This document shows positions 9,798 through 18,331 of a DNA stretch of 64,000 bases, piece by piece; the first letter of the stretch is position 1, and the number at the start of each line of letters is the position of its first letter. Source of the stretch: Ruminococcaceae bacterium AM07-15 (lineage in GTDB: Bacteria; Bacillota; Clostridia; Oscillospirales; Butyricicoccaceae); the NCBI GenBank assembly GCA_003477405.1, contig QUDE01000007.1, positions 75,584-139,583 of the forward strand. The letters are read 5' to 3'. The translations under genes and the position numbers were made by a program. The notes below the pieces were generated by a model. It was not told the DNA's origin. It made no database searches and worked only from the letters and a program-made list of their open reading frames with translations.

Positions 9798-10958
9798 TTA
9801 CTTGAAAATTTTTCTGTATTTCAGCAATTCCCCAGGTCTTTTATCAAATTTCTCTTGGAACTCTTCAAAGGTCATCGCTCCCTCTTCCACCTGCTCCAGT
9901 AACTCCTTGCCATACAGCTGCACTTGATTATATCGCCGCAGAATATCCGGATGCTGCTCTTTTCTCCGATGGGCTGCCATCTGTGTCCGGTTGCACACTC
10001 TTCGGTACAGCTTCTTCGCTTCATCCCGGCTGACTTTCTGCTGATGCTTGGACATGGCACCGATATTCTTGCATGTTTTTCCCTCTTTTCCTTCCACAGG
10101 CCGGTCACAATAACAACTGACCACGGAATAAGGCTGAAAATAACGATTGCAGTAGGCGCACCGGCGGAGAAAAACCTCTTGGGCACAGACCATATCAAAC
10201 TCCCAGATGGTGAGGGCAACCAAGCTGTCTGTGGCCATATATACATGGCCTTCCAGGTTCTGTCCGGTGGGCACCGGACCCGCAATGCCGGTATAGCTAT
10301 AAACTTTGTGATTGCATGAGAGATGAAACCTTGGTGACAATGCCTGATAGTTGTTTTCCACCCAAACCCGATATTTCCAATCCTTATATTGCAACTCAGC
10401 ATACCGATGCAGAATATCGCCTCGCTTCCCAGCATCGTCACCCATAACCTGATCCAAAAAGCATGCAAGATCTTTCTGATATTTTTGTAGCTGGACAAAA
10501 ATTTCTACCACACAGCCCAGCCATTTTTGCAAACGCATGTGTGAAATAAGAATCTCCGTCCCATACTCCCGTGTCCCGTCCAGCACCCCCATGTATTGCA
10601 GTTCCTCGTCAGTCATATTTACATTGATCAACTGATTTCTGATCTGCTGCTCTACCAATATTTTCAGCAAAGGATGCTTCTCCGATAATTCCGCTTTCAA
10701 TCCGTGATACCAGGAAGCCACCCGCTGACCATATTCCACCTTCCACTGTTTTTCCTGTTTTTCTCGTTTCCAGCTTATTTTAGACAGAGCACATATGCGT
10801 TCTTCACGCAAGTGCTCTGTCTTTTCTATTTGTGCACCCCAGTCCACATCCAAAAATATAACCAACCACGAACCCAATGGCGTCTCTGCCACAGAAAAAT
10901 TATTTTGACACACATATTCTCGCTTATTTTCCAAGCTCATTTCATAATATGACGGCAC
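9798..10958 (-). CDS. DUF6076-like protein with C-terminal cysteine cluster
   Basis: This is a protein of 386 residues, cytoplasmic and rich in charged residues. Residues about 265-310 carry a cysteine pattern consistent with a metal site (RRCAYCNRYFQP, SCYCDRP, then TCKNIG), followed by a basic helical tail. The layout resembles proteins annotated DUF6076 that occur in mobile elements of gut Firmicutes; this assignment is from memory and tentative. The start is a GTG at 10958, preceded by GGAGGGG. It is divergent from the replication/mobilisation genes and is the only gene of the element on that strand. It could be cargo, for example a regulatory or defence function. No catalytic motif is apparent. 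Confidence 0.65.
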   Translation of the reverse strand: MPSYYEMSLENKREYVCQNNFSVAETPLGSWLVIFLDVDWGAQIEKTEHLREERICALSKISWKREKQEKQWKVEYGQRVASWYHGLKAELSEKHPLLKILVEQQIRNQLINVNMTDEELQYMGVLDGTREYGTEILISHMRLQKWLGCVVEIFVQLQKYQKDLACFLDQVMGDDAGKRGDILHRYAELQYKDWKYRVWVENNYQALSPRFHLSCNHKVYSYTGIAGPVPTGQNLEGHVYMATDSLVALTIWEFDMVCAQEVFLRRCAYCNRYFQPYSVVSCYCDRPVEGKEGKTCKNIGAMSKHQQKVSRDEAKKLYRRVCNRTQMAAHRRKEQHPDILRRYNQVQLYGKELLEQVEEGAMTFEEFQEKFDKRPGELLKYRKIFK

Positions 10959-11019
10959 TGCAACCCCTCCCCACTGTGTGTTGAACTATTTATCACAAAA
11001 ATAATTTAACACATATTGC

Positions 11020-11104
11020 ATCCTGTTTCAACCCGTTATATCCTGTTTTTGTACAAAGGAATATGGCCAATTCCTCTTAATTCAAATCGATTCTGTACAA
11101 AGGA
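11020..11104. promoter_or_regulatory. direct repeats in the divergent control region of the element
   Basis: ATCCTGTTT occurs at 11020-11028 and again exactly 20 bases later at 11040-11048. TGTACAAAGGA occurs at 11050-11060 and 11094-11104, the second copy overlapping the AGGAGG of the HTH gene. Repeated sites between divergent genes are typical of an autoregulated operator; the HTH protein is the natural candidate ligand. Confidence 0.45.
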
Positions 11105-11113
11105 GGATATTTT

Positions 11114-11344
11114 GTGAAGAAGGAAGAACTTCAAGAGCTCTACTCCATGCTGTTTTCCCAGTACCCCGACATCATCAATATTTCTCAGCTCCAAAAGATG
11201 CTGGGGATCAGCCGCCATCTGGCCTATGACCTCATCAATCAAGGTCGTCTCACTGGAATCAAAATTGGTAACGCATTTAAGGTGCCCAAGATCAGCGTCA
11301 TTCGCTATATTATGGAACAGGAGGCAAATTCCCATGACTGTTGA
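11114..11344 (+). CDS. excisionase/MerR-like helix-turn-helix DNA-binding protein
   Basis: This is a small protein of 76 residues. Residues about 22-65 are an excisionase-type winged helix-turn-helix (ISQLQKMLGISRHLAYDLIN, then LTGIKIGNAFKVPKISV). The GTG start at 11114 is well supported by AGGAGG at 11101-11106. The RepA-like gene starts inside its 3' end (overlap of 11 bases), so the two are translationally coupled. Possible roles are recombination directionality, copy control or repression of the mobilisation operon. The family does not tell which. Confidence 0.82.
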   Translation: MKKEELQELYSMLFSQYPDIINISQLQKMLGISRHLAYDLINQGRLTGIKIGNAFKVPKISVIRYIMEQEANSHDC

Positions 11345-12353
11345 GCCATTATCCACTGTGGATGCTGATACGCTGCTGTCCTCACCTCTGCCTCAAACTG
11401 TGTTTCTGGTAGAAGAATTGCTGCCGCAGGGAGTGCACATCCTTTGTGGCGCTTCCAAAATCGGAAAAAGCTGGCTGGTGCTTTGGCTGGCTTTGCAAGT
11501 AGCCCAGGGGCTGCCTGTCTGGGGACTGAAAACGCTTCCCTGCAAAGTCCTGTACCTTGGCTTGGAGGACACTCTCAGCCGCATTCAAGACCGGCTCTTT
11601 CGCCTGACAGACCAAGCTCCCCCAACCCTTCGGATTGGTACCTTGTGTCATCAACTGGACCATGGACTTCAAAATCAGATAGAACAATATCTTTGCAGTT
11701 TTTCCCATACTAAACTTATCATCATTGATACCTTCCAAAAAATACGGGACAACACTATAAGTCGTGGCAGTCTTTATGCCGCAGATTACAAAGACATGTC
11801 CCTTCTCAAGCAACTGGCGGACCGCTACAATCTTTGTATTCTGTTGGTACATCATCTACGAAAGCTGACCGATACCGCAGATCCCTTTAACGAAGTTTCC
11901 GGATCCACAGGCCTTCAGGGAGCTGCCGATTCCACATTCATTCTAAAGCGCAACAACCGGGCCAGCGACGAAGCCATCCTTTTGGCAACTGGCCGGGATA
12001 TTGAGTATCAACAGCTCACACTGCGTTTTTCCCAATTTCGTTGGCATTTGGTGAGCCGAAAAGATGCCACTACTCTGGCCAAAGAAGAAATTCCGTCTTT
12101 TCTTTTTCGGCTTGCTGATTTCGTCCGGCAACAGAAACACTGGGAGGGAAGCGCTACTGCACTGCTGGCAGCCATGGGAGAAACAGAGGTCACCGCCAAC
12201 AATGTGGTCAAGCTTATCGCCCGCTACTGGGAACGCGCCCTGGATCCAATGGGAATCACCTATACTTCTCATCGTACTGCGGCAGAACGCCGCATCTCCC
12301 TCACGGTCACCCATGACGGCAATGACAGCAATGACGGCAAATACCCTATATAA
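11334..12353 (+). CDS. RepA-like AAA ATPase (AAA_25 family)
   Basis: This is a protein of 339 residues. The Walker A motif CGASKIGKSWLVLWLA, the Walker B-like KLIIIDTFQKIR and the sensor-like LCILLVHHLRK match RepA/RecA-fold hexameric helicases of plasmids and integrative elements. The C-terminal part, about residues 240-339, is a probable winged-helix region. The ATG at 11334 follows AGGAGG within the preceding gene. An in-frame upstream ATG at 11226 would lie deep inside the HTH gene and was rejected. The 3' end encodes a repetitive HDGNDSNDGK, produced by three exact-period 9-base repeats that also form half of an inverted array. Its likely job is replication of the excised circular element. 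Confidence 0.88.
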   Translation: MTVEPLSTVDADTLLSSPLPQTVFLVEELLPQGVHILCGASKIGKSWLVLWLALQVAQGLPVWGLKTLPCKVLYLGLEDTLSRIQDRLFRLTDQAPPTLRIGTLCHQLDHGLQNQIEQYLCSFSHTKLIIIDTFQKIRDNTISRGSLYAADYKDMSLLKQLADRYNLCILLVHHLRKLTDTADPFNEVSGSTGLQGAADSTFILKRNNRASDEAILLATGRDIEYQQLTLRFSQFRWHLVSRKDATTLAKEEIPSFLFRLADFVRQQKHWEGSATALLAAMGETEVTANNVVKLIARYWERALDPMGITYTSHRTAAERRISLTVTHDGNDSNDGKYPI

Positions 12354-12385
12354 AAACAGCTGTCACAGTCGTCATCGCTGTCACA
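12312..12385. repeat. iteron-like array: three direct plus three inverted 9-bp repeats
   Basis: The first half (12312-12338) reads CATGACGGC, AATGACAGC, AATGACGGC with a strict 9-base period. The second half (12359-12385) reads GCTGTCACA, GTCGTCATC, GCTGTCACA, also with a 9-base period, and is the reverse complement of the same core (TGACAGC/TGACGGC). An AT-rich 20-base spacer containing the repA stop codon separates them. This is the architecture expected of a Rep-binding origin or operator. Confidence 0.6.
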
Positions 12386-12410
12386 CGGAAAAGGAACTGC
12401 CTTCTGAAAA

Positions 12411-12504
12411 CCAGGACACCCTCACGGGTGTCCTGGAGGATAGCGAGCATAGGCTTTGTATTGCCATCAAAGCCGGCGGCATAGCCGAAAGGGGCTGTGC
12501 CCCT
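12411..12504 (+). other. candidate oriT region with three hairpins upstream of mobC
   Basis: Three inverted repeats occur in series. The arms at 12411-12421 and 12426-12436 form an 11-bp stem (CCAGGACACCC / GGGTGTCCTGG). GGCTTTG at 12452-12458 pairs with CAAAGCC at 12468-12474. AGGGGC at 12490-12495 pairs with GCCCCT at 12499-12504. The position just before mobC and the relaxase gene is where oriT normally lies. The nick site was not identified. Confidence 0.45.
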
Positions 12505-12535
12505 GTCACCCCTATAATGAAGGAGGACTCATTTT

Positions 12536-12841
12536 TTGAGACATAGAACCTGCGCTATTCAAATTCGCGTAACCGAAAAAGAAAAACAGCATATTATCCG
12601 CAACGCCCATCGCTGTGGGCTGAGCGTCTCCACTTATTTGCGAAAACTCAGCCTCGGAAAAGAAATCCAATCCGCTCCGCCCCTTGCTCTCTACCGGGTC
12701 TATACCCAGTTGACACAGCTGCAGCAGGAATACCCCAATTTGTCATCTGCCTCCATAGCGGAACGGTTGAAGACCATTTCACAGGCCCTGATGCAGGTCT
12801 GCTGCCACACAGAGAGAGGGGATGATCCCCAGTGGCCGTAA
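12536..12841 (+). CDS. mobC: MobC-like relaxosome accessory protein
   Basis: This is a protein of 101 residues. The N-terminal ribbon-helix-helix-like segment (AIQIRVTEKEKQHIIRNAHR, then GLSVSTYLRKLSLGKEI) is the typical MobC/RHH pattern that binds oriT and helps the relaxase nick DNA. The start is a TTG at 12536, supported by AGGAGG at 12521-12526. The relaxase GTG start overlaps its 3' end by 10 bases, so the pair is translationally coupled. Confidence 0.83.
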   Translation: MRHRTCAIQIRVTEKEKQHIIRNAHRCGLSVSTYLRKLSLGKEIQSAPPLALYRVYTQLTQLQQEYPNLSSASIAERLKTISQALMQVCCHTERGDDPQWP

Positions 12842-14214
12842 CAAAAATCTGGCCCATCAAAGACAGTATCCGCCGTGTGGTAGAGTACGCTGAAAATCAT
12901 GAAAAAACCCAATGCAGCGATTTGGAGACCGTCATCCATTACGCCGGAAATAGGAAAAAAGCCGAACAAGACCAGACCATATTCGTCACCGGCATCAACT
13001 GTGGACGGGACACGGCTTTTCAGGAGATGCTGGCTGTCCAGGAGCGTTTTGACAAAACAGATGGCAATGTGGCCTATCATGCCTACCAAAGCTTTCCTCC
13101 CGGTGAAGTTTCACCGCAGCAATGTCACCAGATCGGCGTTGAGCTGGCCCAACAGCTATGGGGAGAACAACATCAGGTGCTGGTCGCCACTCATTTTAAT
13201 ACGGGCACCTATCATAACCACTTTGTGCTGAACTCTGTCAGCTTTGTAGACGGCAAAAAGTTCAACTGCAATCGTGCCGCCTACCGTGCACTTTTTCAAG
13301 CTTCCGATACCCTATGCAGAAAATACGGTCTGTCTGTGATCGAACGCCCCGATGGAAAAACGCCCCGCAATCTTTATTTTGCTGAAAAACATGGGGAACC
13401 CACTCGATACAATCTCATGCGTCAAGCCATTGACGAGTGCATCGGACTCAGCAGCAATTTGGATTATTTCCTGAAAAGCCTTGCCCGGCGTGGTTATATT
13501 CTGAATTGTGCCCCCAACCGGAAATATCCCACTATCCGCACCATCAACAGCAAAAAATCTGTACGGCTGTATCAATTAGGCAAGGGCTACTCCATGCCTG
13601 AAATCCAGAAACGCATTCACCAACTGAACTGGGAGATCCAATATCCATCCTATCAGGCAGATTACCACTATTACAAAACTCTCAAGCATTCCCCCGTCCG
13701 AAAAATGAAAGTGCGGGGAAGTTTTAAAAAATCCAAAAAGATCACCGGATTTTTTGCCCTCTATCTCCACTACTGCTATTTTCTCGGTTTGCTGCCCAAA
13801 AAGAAAAAACATACTCCCCTATCTCCTCAGATGCGCGAGGCCTGCCGCCACCTGCAGCAATTCTCCCAGCAGTTTGAATTAGTGCACCGTGCACATCTCA
13901 ACACACCGGAGGATGTGGAGCATTTCCTCGATCGGATTGCACGACAAATTCAGCAGTTGCAATCCCAGCGAACCCACTGTTACAATCGTCTTCGGCGTTG
14001 CAGCAATATAGAAAGCCGGACTGCACTATTGCAGGAACGGGACCAATGCACTGCGGCATTGCTGCCTCTGTACCGGCAGCGGAAAATTGCCCTGCGGATT
14101 CTCCACACCCGGGAGTCCATGTGTGCCAACCTGCGTGCAGAACAGAAACTCCGGCAATATCTGACCAAGCCAAAAGAACGCCAACATCACCGCAGTCAGT
14201 CCTATTCTCGCTGA
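12832..14214 (+). CDS. mobA: MobA/VirD2-type relaxase
   Basis: This is a protein of 460 residues that nicks oriT and leads the transferred strand. The three-histidine metal motif is visible at about residues 121-131 (ATHFNTGTYHNHFVLNSVSF). The N-terminal part (KDSIRRVVEYAENHEKT) and the conserved HAYQSFPPGEVSP upstream are typical of the family. The C-terminal 180 residues are basic and helical. It starts with GTG at 12832 inside the end of mobC. The relaxase appears intact and full length for a mobilizable element. Confidence 0.92.
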   Translation: MAVTKIWPIKDSIRRVVEYAENHEKTQCSDLETVIHYAGNRKKAEQDQTIFVTGINCGRDTAFQEMLAVQERFDKTDGNVAYHAYQSFPPGEVSPQQCHQIGVELAQQLWGEQHQVLVATHFNTGTYHNHFVLNSVSFVDGKKFNCNRAAYRALFQASDTLCRKYGLSVIERPDGKTPRNLYFAEKHGEPTRYNLMRQAIDECIGLSSNLDYFLKSLARRGYILNCAPNRKYPTIRTINSKKSVRLYQLGKGYSMPEIQKRIHQLNWEIQYPSYQADYHYYKTLKHSPVRKMKVRGSFKKSKKITGFFALYLHYCYFLGLLPKKKKHTPLSPQMREACRHLQQFSQQFELVHRAHLNTPEDVEHFLDRIARQIQQLQSQRTHCYNRLRRCSNIESRTALLQERDQCTAALLPLYRQRKIALRILHTRESMCANLRAEQKLRQYLTKPKERQHHRSQSYSR

Positions 14215-14252
14215 CCTCCGCATAGATTGAAACAGATCACGAGGAGGTGGCT

Positions 14253-14423
14253 GTGACTGTGGCAACACGCAAGCTGAACTATCGCTTTCATGACCCAAAC
14301 CCACCGGCGGAAGCCGTCAACATTCTGCTGCAAATCTGTATTGATGCCAACCGCACCAAAGTAGAAGCCGCCATGAAACATATCACTTCCCATCCCACAA
14401 AACCGCTACATACAAAACCATAA
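14253..14423 (+). CDS. small conserved-position protein between relaxase and recombinase
   Basis: This is a predicted protein of 56 residues. The start is a GTG at 14253, 5 bases after AGGAGG (14242-14247); an in-frame GTG at 14259 is equally possible. It contains KLNYRFHDPNPPAEAVNILL followed by a Lys/His-rich tail, and it has no membrane segment. I do not recognise the family. The strong ribosome binding site and the tight fit between flanking genes support it as a real gene. Confidence 0.55.
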   Translation: MTVATRKLNYRFHDPNPPAEAVNILLQICIDANRTKVEAAMKHITSHPTKPLHTKP

Positions 14424-14533
14424 TGTTTTGGGCTTTGTCTCTGACAGGGCCCATTTTTTTGCTTGCCTTTCCTACATCACAAGTTTATAATAGTCGTAAC
14501 AGAATGACCATCATCATATAGAGAGGTATTTCC

Positions 14534-16069
14534 ATGAAACTTGCCGCTTACTGTCGTGTTTCCACAGACAAAGAAGATCAGCTCAACAGCCTGGAAGCTC
14601 AAAAACAATTTTTCACTGAGTATACCCAACGCACTGGCGATGTATTGGTACGGCTTTATGCCGATGAAGGAATTTCCGGCACCAAAATCAAAAACCGCAA
14701 GGAATTTCTACGGATGATGAAGGACGCTGAGCAGGGTCTGTTTGATATGGTCGTGGTCAAGGACATCTCTCGCTTTGCCAGAAATACTGTGGATCTTTTG
14801 CAGAACATCCGCAAACTGAAATCTCTCGGTATTGAAACGCAATTTCTCACGGCCAACATGACCAGCATGGGCAACAGCGAATTTGTACTGACCATCTTTG
14901 GTGCATTGGCCCAAGAAGAAAGCGCCAATACTTCCAAGCGAGTCAAATTCGGAAAAAAGCTCAATGCGGAGAAGGGACGGGTCCCCAATCTAGTTTATGG
15001 CTATGACAAAACCATCGGGGATTACTTCCACCTCACCATCAACGAAACCGAGGCCAACGCCATCCGGCAGATCTATCAATGGTACACCCAGGAAGGGTAT
15101 GGTGCGTCAAAAATTGCTGCCATGCTCAACGATCGTGGCCTGAAAACAAAACGCAACTGTCAATGGAGCCAGAATGCTGTCTGCCGAATCCTTACCAATG
15201 AGCTGTATACAGGAAAAGTGATCAACGGCAAAGAAGAAGTAGCGGATTTTCTCACGGGACGCCGTGCCGAAAAAGATGAAACCCAATGGCTGGTAGTAGA
15301 CAAGCCCGAGCTGCAGATCATCCCGCCAGAGACCTTTGAGCAGGCACAACAAATCATGCAGGCCCGGGGGAAATCTTTTCGGGTGGACAAGGAGCGGCAG
15401 AGCAACAAGTATCTGTTCTCCACGCTCATTAAATGCAAAGAGTGCGGTTTGTCTTTCCGGCGCATCGTCCGCACTTATAAAAACACCTATGTCCGCTGGG
15501 TCTGTTCCGGCCACAATGGAAAAGGCGCCCATTCCTGTCCCAACGCTGTGACTGTGGAAGAAGATGAGCTGATCGATGTACTGCAAGAATACTTTACTCA
15601 TCTTCTCCAGTCCAAAAAACAGGTAATCCGTCATGTGGTTGGAGAGTTCCAACGGATCTACAAAGCCAAGGATGACAACCTGCATTATGAAAAAGAATTG
15701 ACCACTCAACTGGCCAAATTGCAAAAGACCAGGCAGAAATATATGGATATGTATGCCGATGACCTAATTTCCCGTGAAGAACTCAACGAGAAAATCGGCG
15801 GAATGCGCAAAGAGATGGATCGGCTGGAAAATGAGCTGAAAATGGTATCCTATCACCTCACCAAAGGCGATCAGCTGGAAGCCATTCTTCAGGACACCTT
15901 CCGGCAGATCGAAGACATCGCCGATGTGCGGCAGATGACTAACGCCCAACTGAAACGGATCATTCAAAAAATCGAAGTGGACAAGGATGGGAATGTGGAT
16001 ATCTATCTCCGCCTGCTGGGTGATCTGGGCCTGGACGATACCATTCTAATTCATAACGACGAAACATAA
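14534..16069 (+). CDS. large serine recombinase (integrase)
   Basis: This is a protein of 511 residues catalysing site-specific integration and excision. The resolvase domain at residues 1-140 contains the catalytic serine at residue 10 (AYCRVSTDKEDQ), DEGISGT and KDISRFARN. The recombinase domain follows (GYGASKIAAMLNDRG, NELYTGKV). Residues about 295-340 are a zinc ribbon (LIKCKECGLSFRR ... VCSGH ... CPN), followed by a coiled coil at about 370-450. The length is typical of intact large serine integrases. The ATG at 14534 follows GAGAGG. It is the last complete gene of the element. Confidence 0.95.
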   Translation: MKLAAYCRVSTDKEDQLNSLEAQKQFFTEYTQRTGDVLVRLYADEGISGTKIKNRKEFLRMMKDAEQGLFDMVVVKDISRFARNTVDLLQNIRKLKSLGIETQFLTANMTSMGNSEFVLTIFGALAQEESANTSKRVKFGKKLNAEKGRVPNLVYGYDKTIGDYFHLTINETEANAIRQIYQWYTQEGYGASKIAAMLNDRGLKTKRNCQWSQNAVCRILTNELYTGKVINGKEEVADFLTGRRAEKDETQWLVVDKPELQIIPPETFEQAQQIMQARGKSFRVDKERQSNKYLFSTLIKCKECGLSFRRIVRTYKNTYVRWVCSGHNGKGAHSCPNAVTVEEDELIDVLQEYFTHLLQSKKQVIRHVVGEFQRIYKAKDDNLHYEKELTTQLAKLQKTRQKYMDMYADDLISREELNEKIGGMRKEMDRLENELKMVSYHLTKGDQLEAILQDTFRQIEDIADVRQMTNAQLKRIIQKIEVDKDGNVDIYLRLLGDLGLDDTILIHNDET

Positions 16070-16208
16070 GGATGTCACCGAGCGGCTTCGGCTGACAAAC
16101 CATCAGCTTTACGAACAGGTGAAAGCCGTTCTGGAGGAAAACAAGGCCGAGCGCCATATTCGCGGCGGCATGGCCACCAAGCGAAAATACAAGGAGCACC
16201 AGAACTGA
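16068..16208 (+). pseudogene. 3' gene fragment just beyond the recombinase
   Basis: A frame overlapping the recombinase stop runs to a TGA at 16208 and encodes KDVTERLRLTNHQLYEQVKA, then a Lys/Arg-rich ending with RHIRGGMATKRKY. No start codon or ribosome binding site precedes it, so it looks like the 3' remnant of a gene cut by integration or deletion. I cannot name the parent family. The other half was not found near 9.8 kb. Confidence 0.4.
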
Positions 16209-16235
16209 AATGCAGCTCTTTGGCGCTGCATTTCA
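16206..16235. terminator. hairpin at the element/chromosome junction
   Basis: There is an 11-bp perfect stem (TGAAATGCAGC / GCTGCATTTCA) with an 8-base loop, starting at the stop codon of the gene fragment. No T-tract follows in either direction, so termination strength is uncertain. Confidence 0.4.
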
Positions 16236-16310
16236 TCAAGGGGCGTAGAAACTTTTGTTTCTGCGTCCCTTACTTTTTATGTTTCCATTTCCTACACACA
16301 TTGTCCACAA

Positions 16311-16352
16311 ACACAAAAATAAGGCAGTATCCTTCGGATACCACCTTATTTT
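16311..16352 (-). terminator. intrinsic terminator of the oligopeptide transporter operon
   Basis: On the minus strand a 17-bp stem (two G-U pairs) with a GAA loop is followed by TTTTTGTG. It lies 12 bases after the stop codon of the last ATPase gene. Confidence 0.85.
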
Positions 16353-16363
16353 CGATAAAATAG

Positions 16364-17341
16364 CTATATTTTGTGGCAAGCGGCCCGATGGCCAGGGGCC
16401 ACTTCCCGCAGCTGAGGCTCCTCCTGGCTGCACCGCTCCTCCGCATAGGGGCAGCGGGTATGGAACCGGCATCCGGGGGGCACATTGGCCGCCGAAGGCA
16501 CCTCGCCCTTGAGGACGATCCGCTCTCTTTTCTTCCGGCCGGACAAAATGGGAATGGCCGAAAGCAAAGCCTGGGTATAGGGATGCTGGGGATGATCGAA
16601 CAGCTCTTCTGTGGTGGCCGTCTCCATGATCTTGCCCAGGTACATCACCACCACCCGATCGGAAATGTGTTCCACTACATTGAGGGCGTGGGAAATGAAG
16701 AGATAGGTCATGTTGCCGTAGTTTTCCTTCAGATCCATCAGCAGATTGATGATCTGGGACTGGATGGACACATCCAGAGCCGATACCGCTTCGTCGCACA
16801 CCAGGAACTCCGGCTGCAAAGCGATGGCTTTGGCAATGGCCACGCGCTGACGCTGGCCGCCGGAAAATTCGTGGGGATACCGCTGGGCATACACCGGGCT
16901 CAGGCCCACAGCCGTGAGCAGCTCTGCCGTTTTATCAAAGGCTTCCTTCTGACTCATGCCCATCTGCACCGTCAGCACTTCGCTGATGAGCCGTTTCACC
17001 GTCTGCCGGGGATTGAGAGAAGAATAGGGGTCCTGGAAGATGATCTGGAGCTTTTTCCGCAGCTGCCGCAGCTCGCTGCCTTTCAGCTTCAGGATGTCGT
17101 CCTTTTGGTCAAAGACGATGCTGCCGCCGGTGGGCTGGTTCAGCCGCACAATGGCCCGGCCGATGGTGGTCTTGCCGCAGCCGGACTCACCCACAAGGCC
17201 TACCGTCTCGCCCTTGTTGATGTCCAGACTGACGCCGTCCACCGCCCGCACCACGCCCACGGTCCGCTGCATCAGACCGGCTTTGATGGGAAAGTGCACT
17301 TGCAGATCATCTATTTTCAAAATGGAATTTTGATTATTCAT
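16364..17341 (-). CDS. oppF: oligopeptide/dipeptide ABC transporter ATP-binding protein (OppF/DppF type)
   Basis: This is a protein of about 325 residues. Walker [19 protein letters not shown]-loop [13 protein letters not shown], signature [15 protein letters not shown], Walker [16 protein letters not shown] and the switch His in ISHAL are all present. The C-terminal peptide-transporter extension (oligo_HPY type, [15 protein letters not shown]) has the conserved cysteines. I chose the ATG at 17341, preceded by GGGGTGA; it overlaps the end of oppD by 8 bases. It is the last gene of the leftward transporter operon. It hydrolyses ATP with its partner to import peptides. Confidence 0.93.
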   Translation of the reverse strand: MNNQNSILKIDDLQVHFPIKAGLMQRTVGVVRAVDGVSLDINKGETVGLVGESGCGKTTIGRAIVRLNQPTGGSIVFDQKDDILKLKGSELRQLRKKLQIIFQDPYSSLNPRQTVKRLISEVLTVQMGMSQKEAFDKTAELLTAVGLSPVYAQRYPHEFSGGQRQRVAIAKAIALQPEFLVCDEAVSALDVSIQSQIINLLMDLKENYGNMTYLFISHALNVVEHISDRVVVMYLGKIMETATTEELFDHPQHPYTQALLSAIPILSGRKKRERIVLKGEVPSAANVPPGCRFHTRCPYAEERCSQEEPQLREVAPGHRAACHKI

Positions 17342-18323
17342 TCGTATTTTCACCCCGCTTCAAAAAACAGCTCACTCTCCGTTTTCCTACCACCAGCTCT
17401 TCCGGGGCCTGCTTGTGACAGATATCCATGGCATAGGGGCAGCGAGGGGCAAACCGGCACCCTTCCGGGAAATGCAGAGGATTGGGAACCGTGCCGGAGA
17501 TGGATTCCAGCCGCCCGCCTCTTGTCACCTTGATGCCCGGGATGGACAGGATCAGAAGTTTGGTATAGGGATGCCAGGGATCTTCAAAGATCTGCTCCAG
17601 CGGCCCTTCTTCCACGATCTTGCCGGCATACATCACCGCCACCCGTTCAGCGATCTGGGACACCACGCCGAAGTCGTGGGTAATGAGCAGAATGGACATA
17701 TTCAGATCCTTCTGCAGCTGCTTCATCAGATCGATGATCTGGGCCTGGATGGTCACATCCAGGGCGGTGGTAGGTTCGTCGGCGATGAGCATCTGGGGAT
17801 TGGAGGCCAGAGAAATGGCGATCATCACCCGCTGACGCAGGCCGCCGGACAACTGGTGGGGATAGACCTTCAGCCGTTCTGCCGGATTGGGCACGCCCAC
17901 CTTTTTCAGAATCTCCACCGATTTTTCAAAAACCTGAGCCTTGGTCAGATTGGGCTCATGAAGCCGGAACACCTCGCCCAGCTGCCGTTCAATGCGGTAC
18001 ACCGGGTTGAGGGAGGTCATGGGCTCCTGAAAGATCATGGAGATCTTGGAACCCCTGAGTTTGCGGGCTTCGTCCTTTGTCAGCTCCAGAATCTTCTGGC
18101 CGTCCACTTCCATGTAGTCGGCCTGGACCCGGGCAGTGTCGGCCAACAGCCGGATAAGGGACAAAGAGGTCACCGTTTTGCCGCAGCCCGATTCTCCCAC
18201 CAGAGCCAATGTTTCCCCTCGGTTGATGGAAAAGGACACACCGTCCACCGATTTGACCATGCCTTCCGGGGTATCAAAATATGTGCGAAGATTTTTCACT
18301 TCAAGGAATTTTTCGCCTGTCAT
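17334..18323 (-). CDS. oppD: oligopeptide/dipeptide ABC transporter ATP-binding protein (OppD/DppD type)
   Basis: This is a protein of 329 residues. Walker [19 protein letters not shown]-loop [14 protein letters not shown], signature [15 protein letters not shown], Walker [15 protein letters not shown] and ITHDFGV are intact. The C-terminus contains [15 protein letters not shown], typical of OppD/DppD. It lies 8 bases downstream of the permease gene and overlaps oppF. It forms the ATPase heterodimer with the next gene. Confidence 0.93.
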   Translation of the reverse strand: MTGEKFLEVKNLRTYFDTPEGMVKSVDGVSFSINRGETLALVGESGCGKTVTSLSLIRLLADTARVQADYMEVDGQKILELTKDEARKLRGSKISMIFQEPMTSLNPVYRIERQLGEVFRLHEPNLTKAQVFEKSVEILKKVGVPNPAERLKVYPHQLSGGLRQRVMIAISLASNPQMLIADEPTTALDVTIQAQIIDLMKQLQKDLNMSILLITHDFGVVSQIAERVAVMYAGKIVEEGPLEQIFEDPWHPYTKLLILSIPGIKVTRGGRLESISGTVPNPLHFPEGCRFAPRCPYAMDICHKQAPEELVVGKRRVSCFLKRGENTNE

Positions 18324-18331
18324 CTTTGCAC

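Larger units (their letters stand above)
9798..16208. mobile_element. integrative and mobilizable element (serine recombinase, MobC/relaxase, RepA)
   Basis: The block combines a large serine recombinase, a relaxase with its MobC partner, a RepA-like ATPase, an excisionase-like HTH protein and a candidate oriT/iteron region. It carries no type IV secretion genes, so it would have to be mobilised by another conjugative element. The boundaries given are gene boundaries, because serine recombinase core sites are only a few bases long and I could not place attL or attR. The gene order (HTH, RepA, MobC, relaxase, small protein, recombinase) is compact, with overlapping starts. Confidence 0.8.

Noticed and set aside
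12064..12546. Plus-strand frame overlapping the end of repA
   Set aside because: It runs out of frame through repA and the iteron/oriT region. Its translation is low-complexity and no start signal is present.
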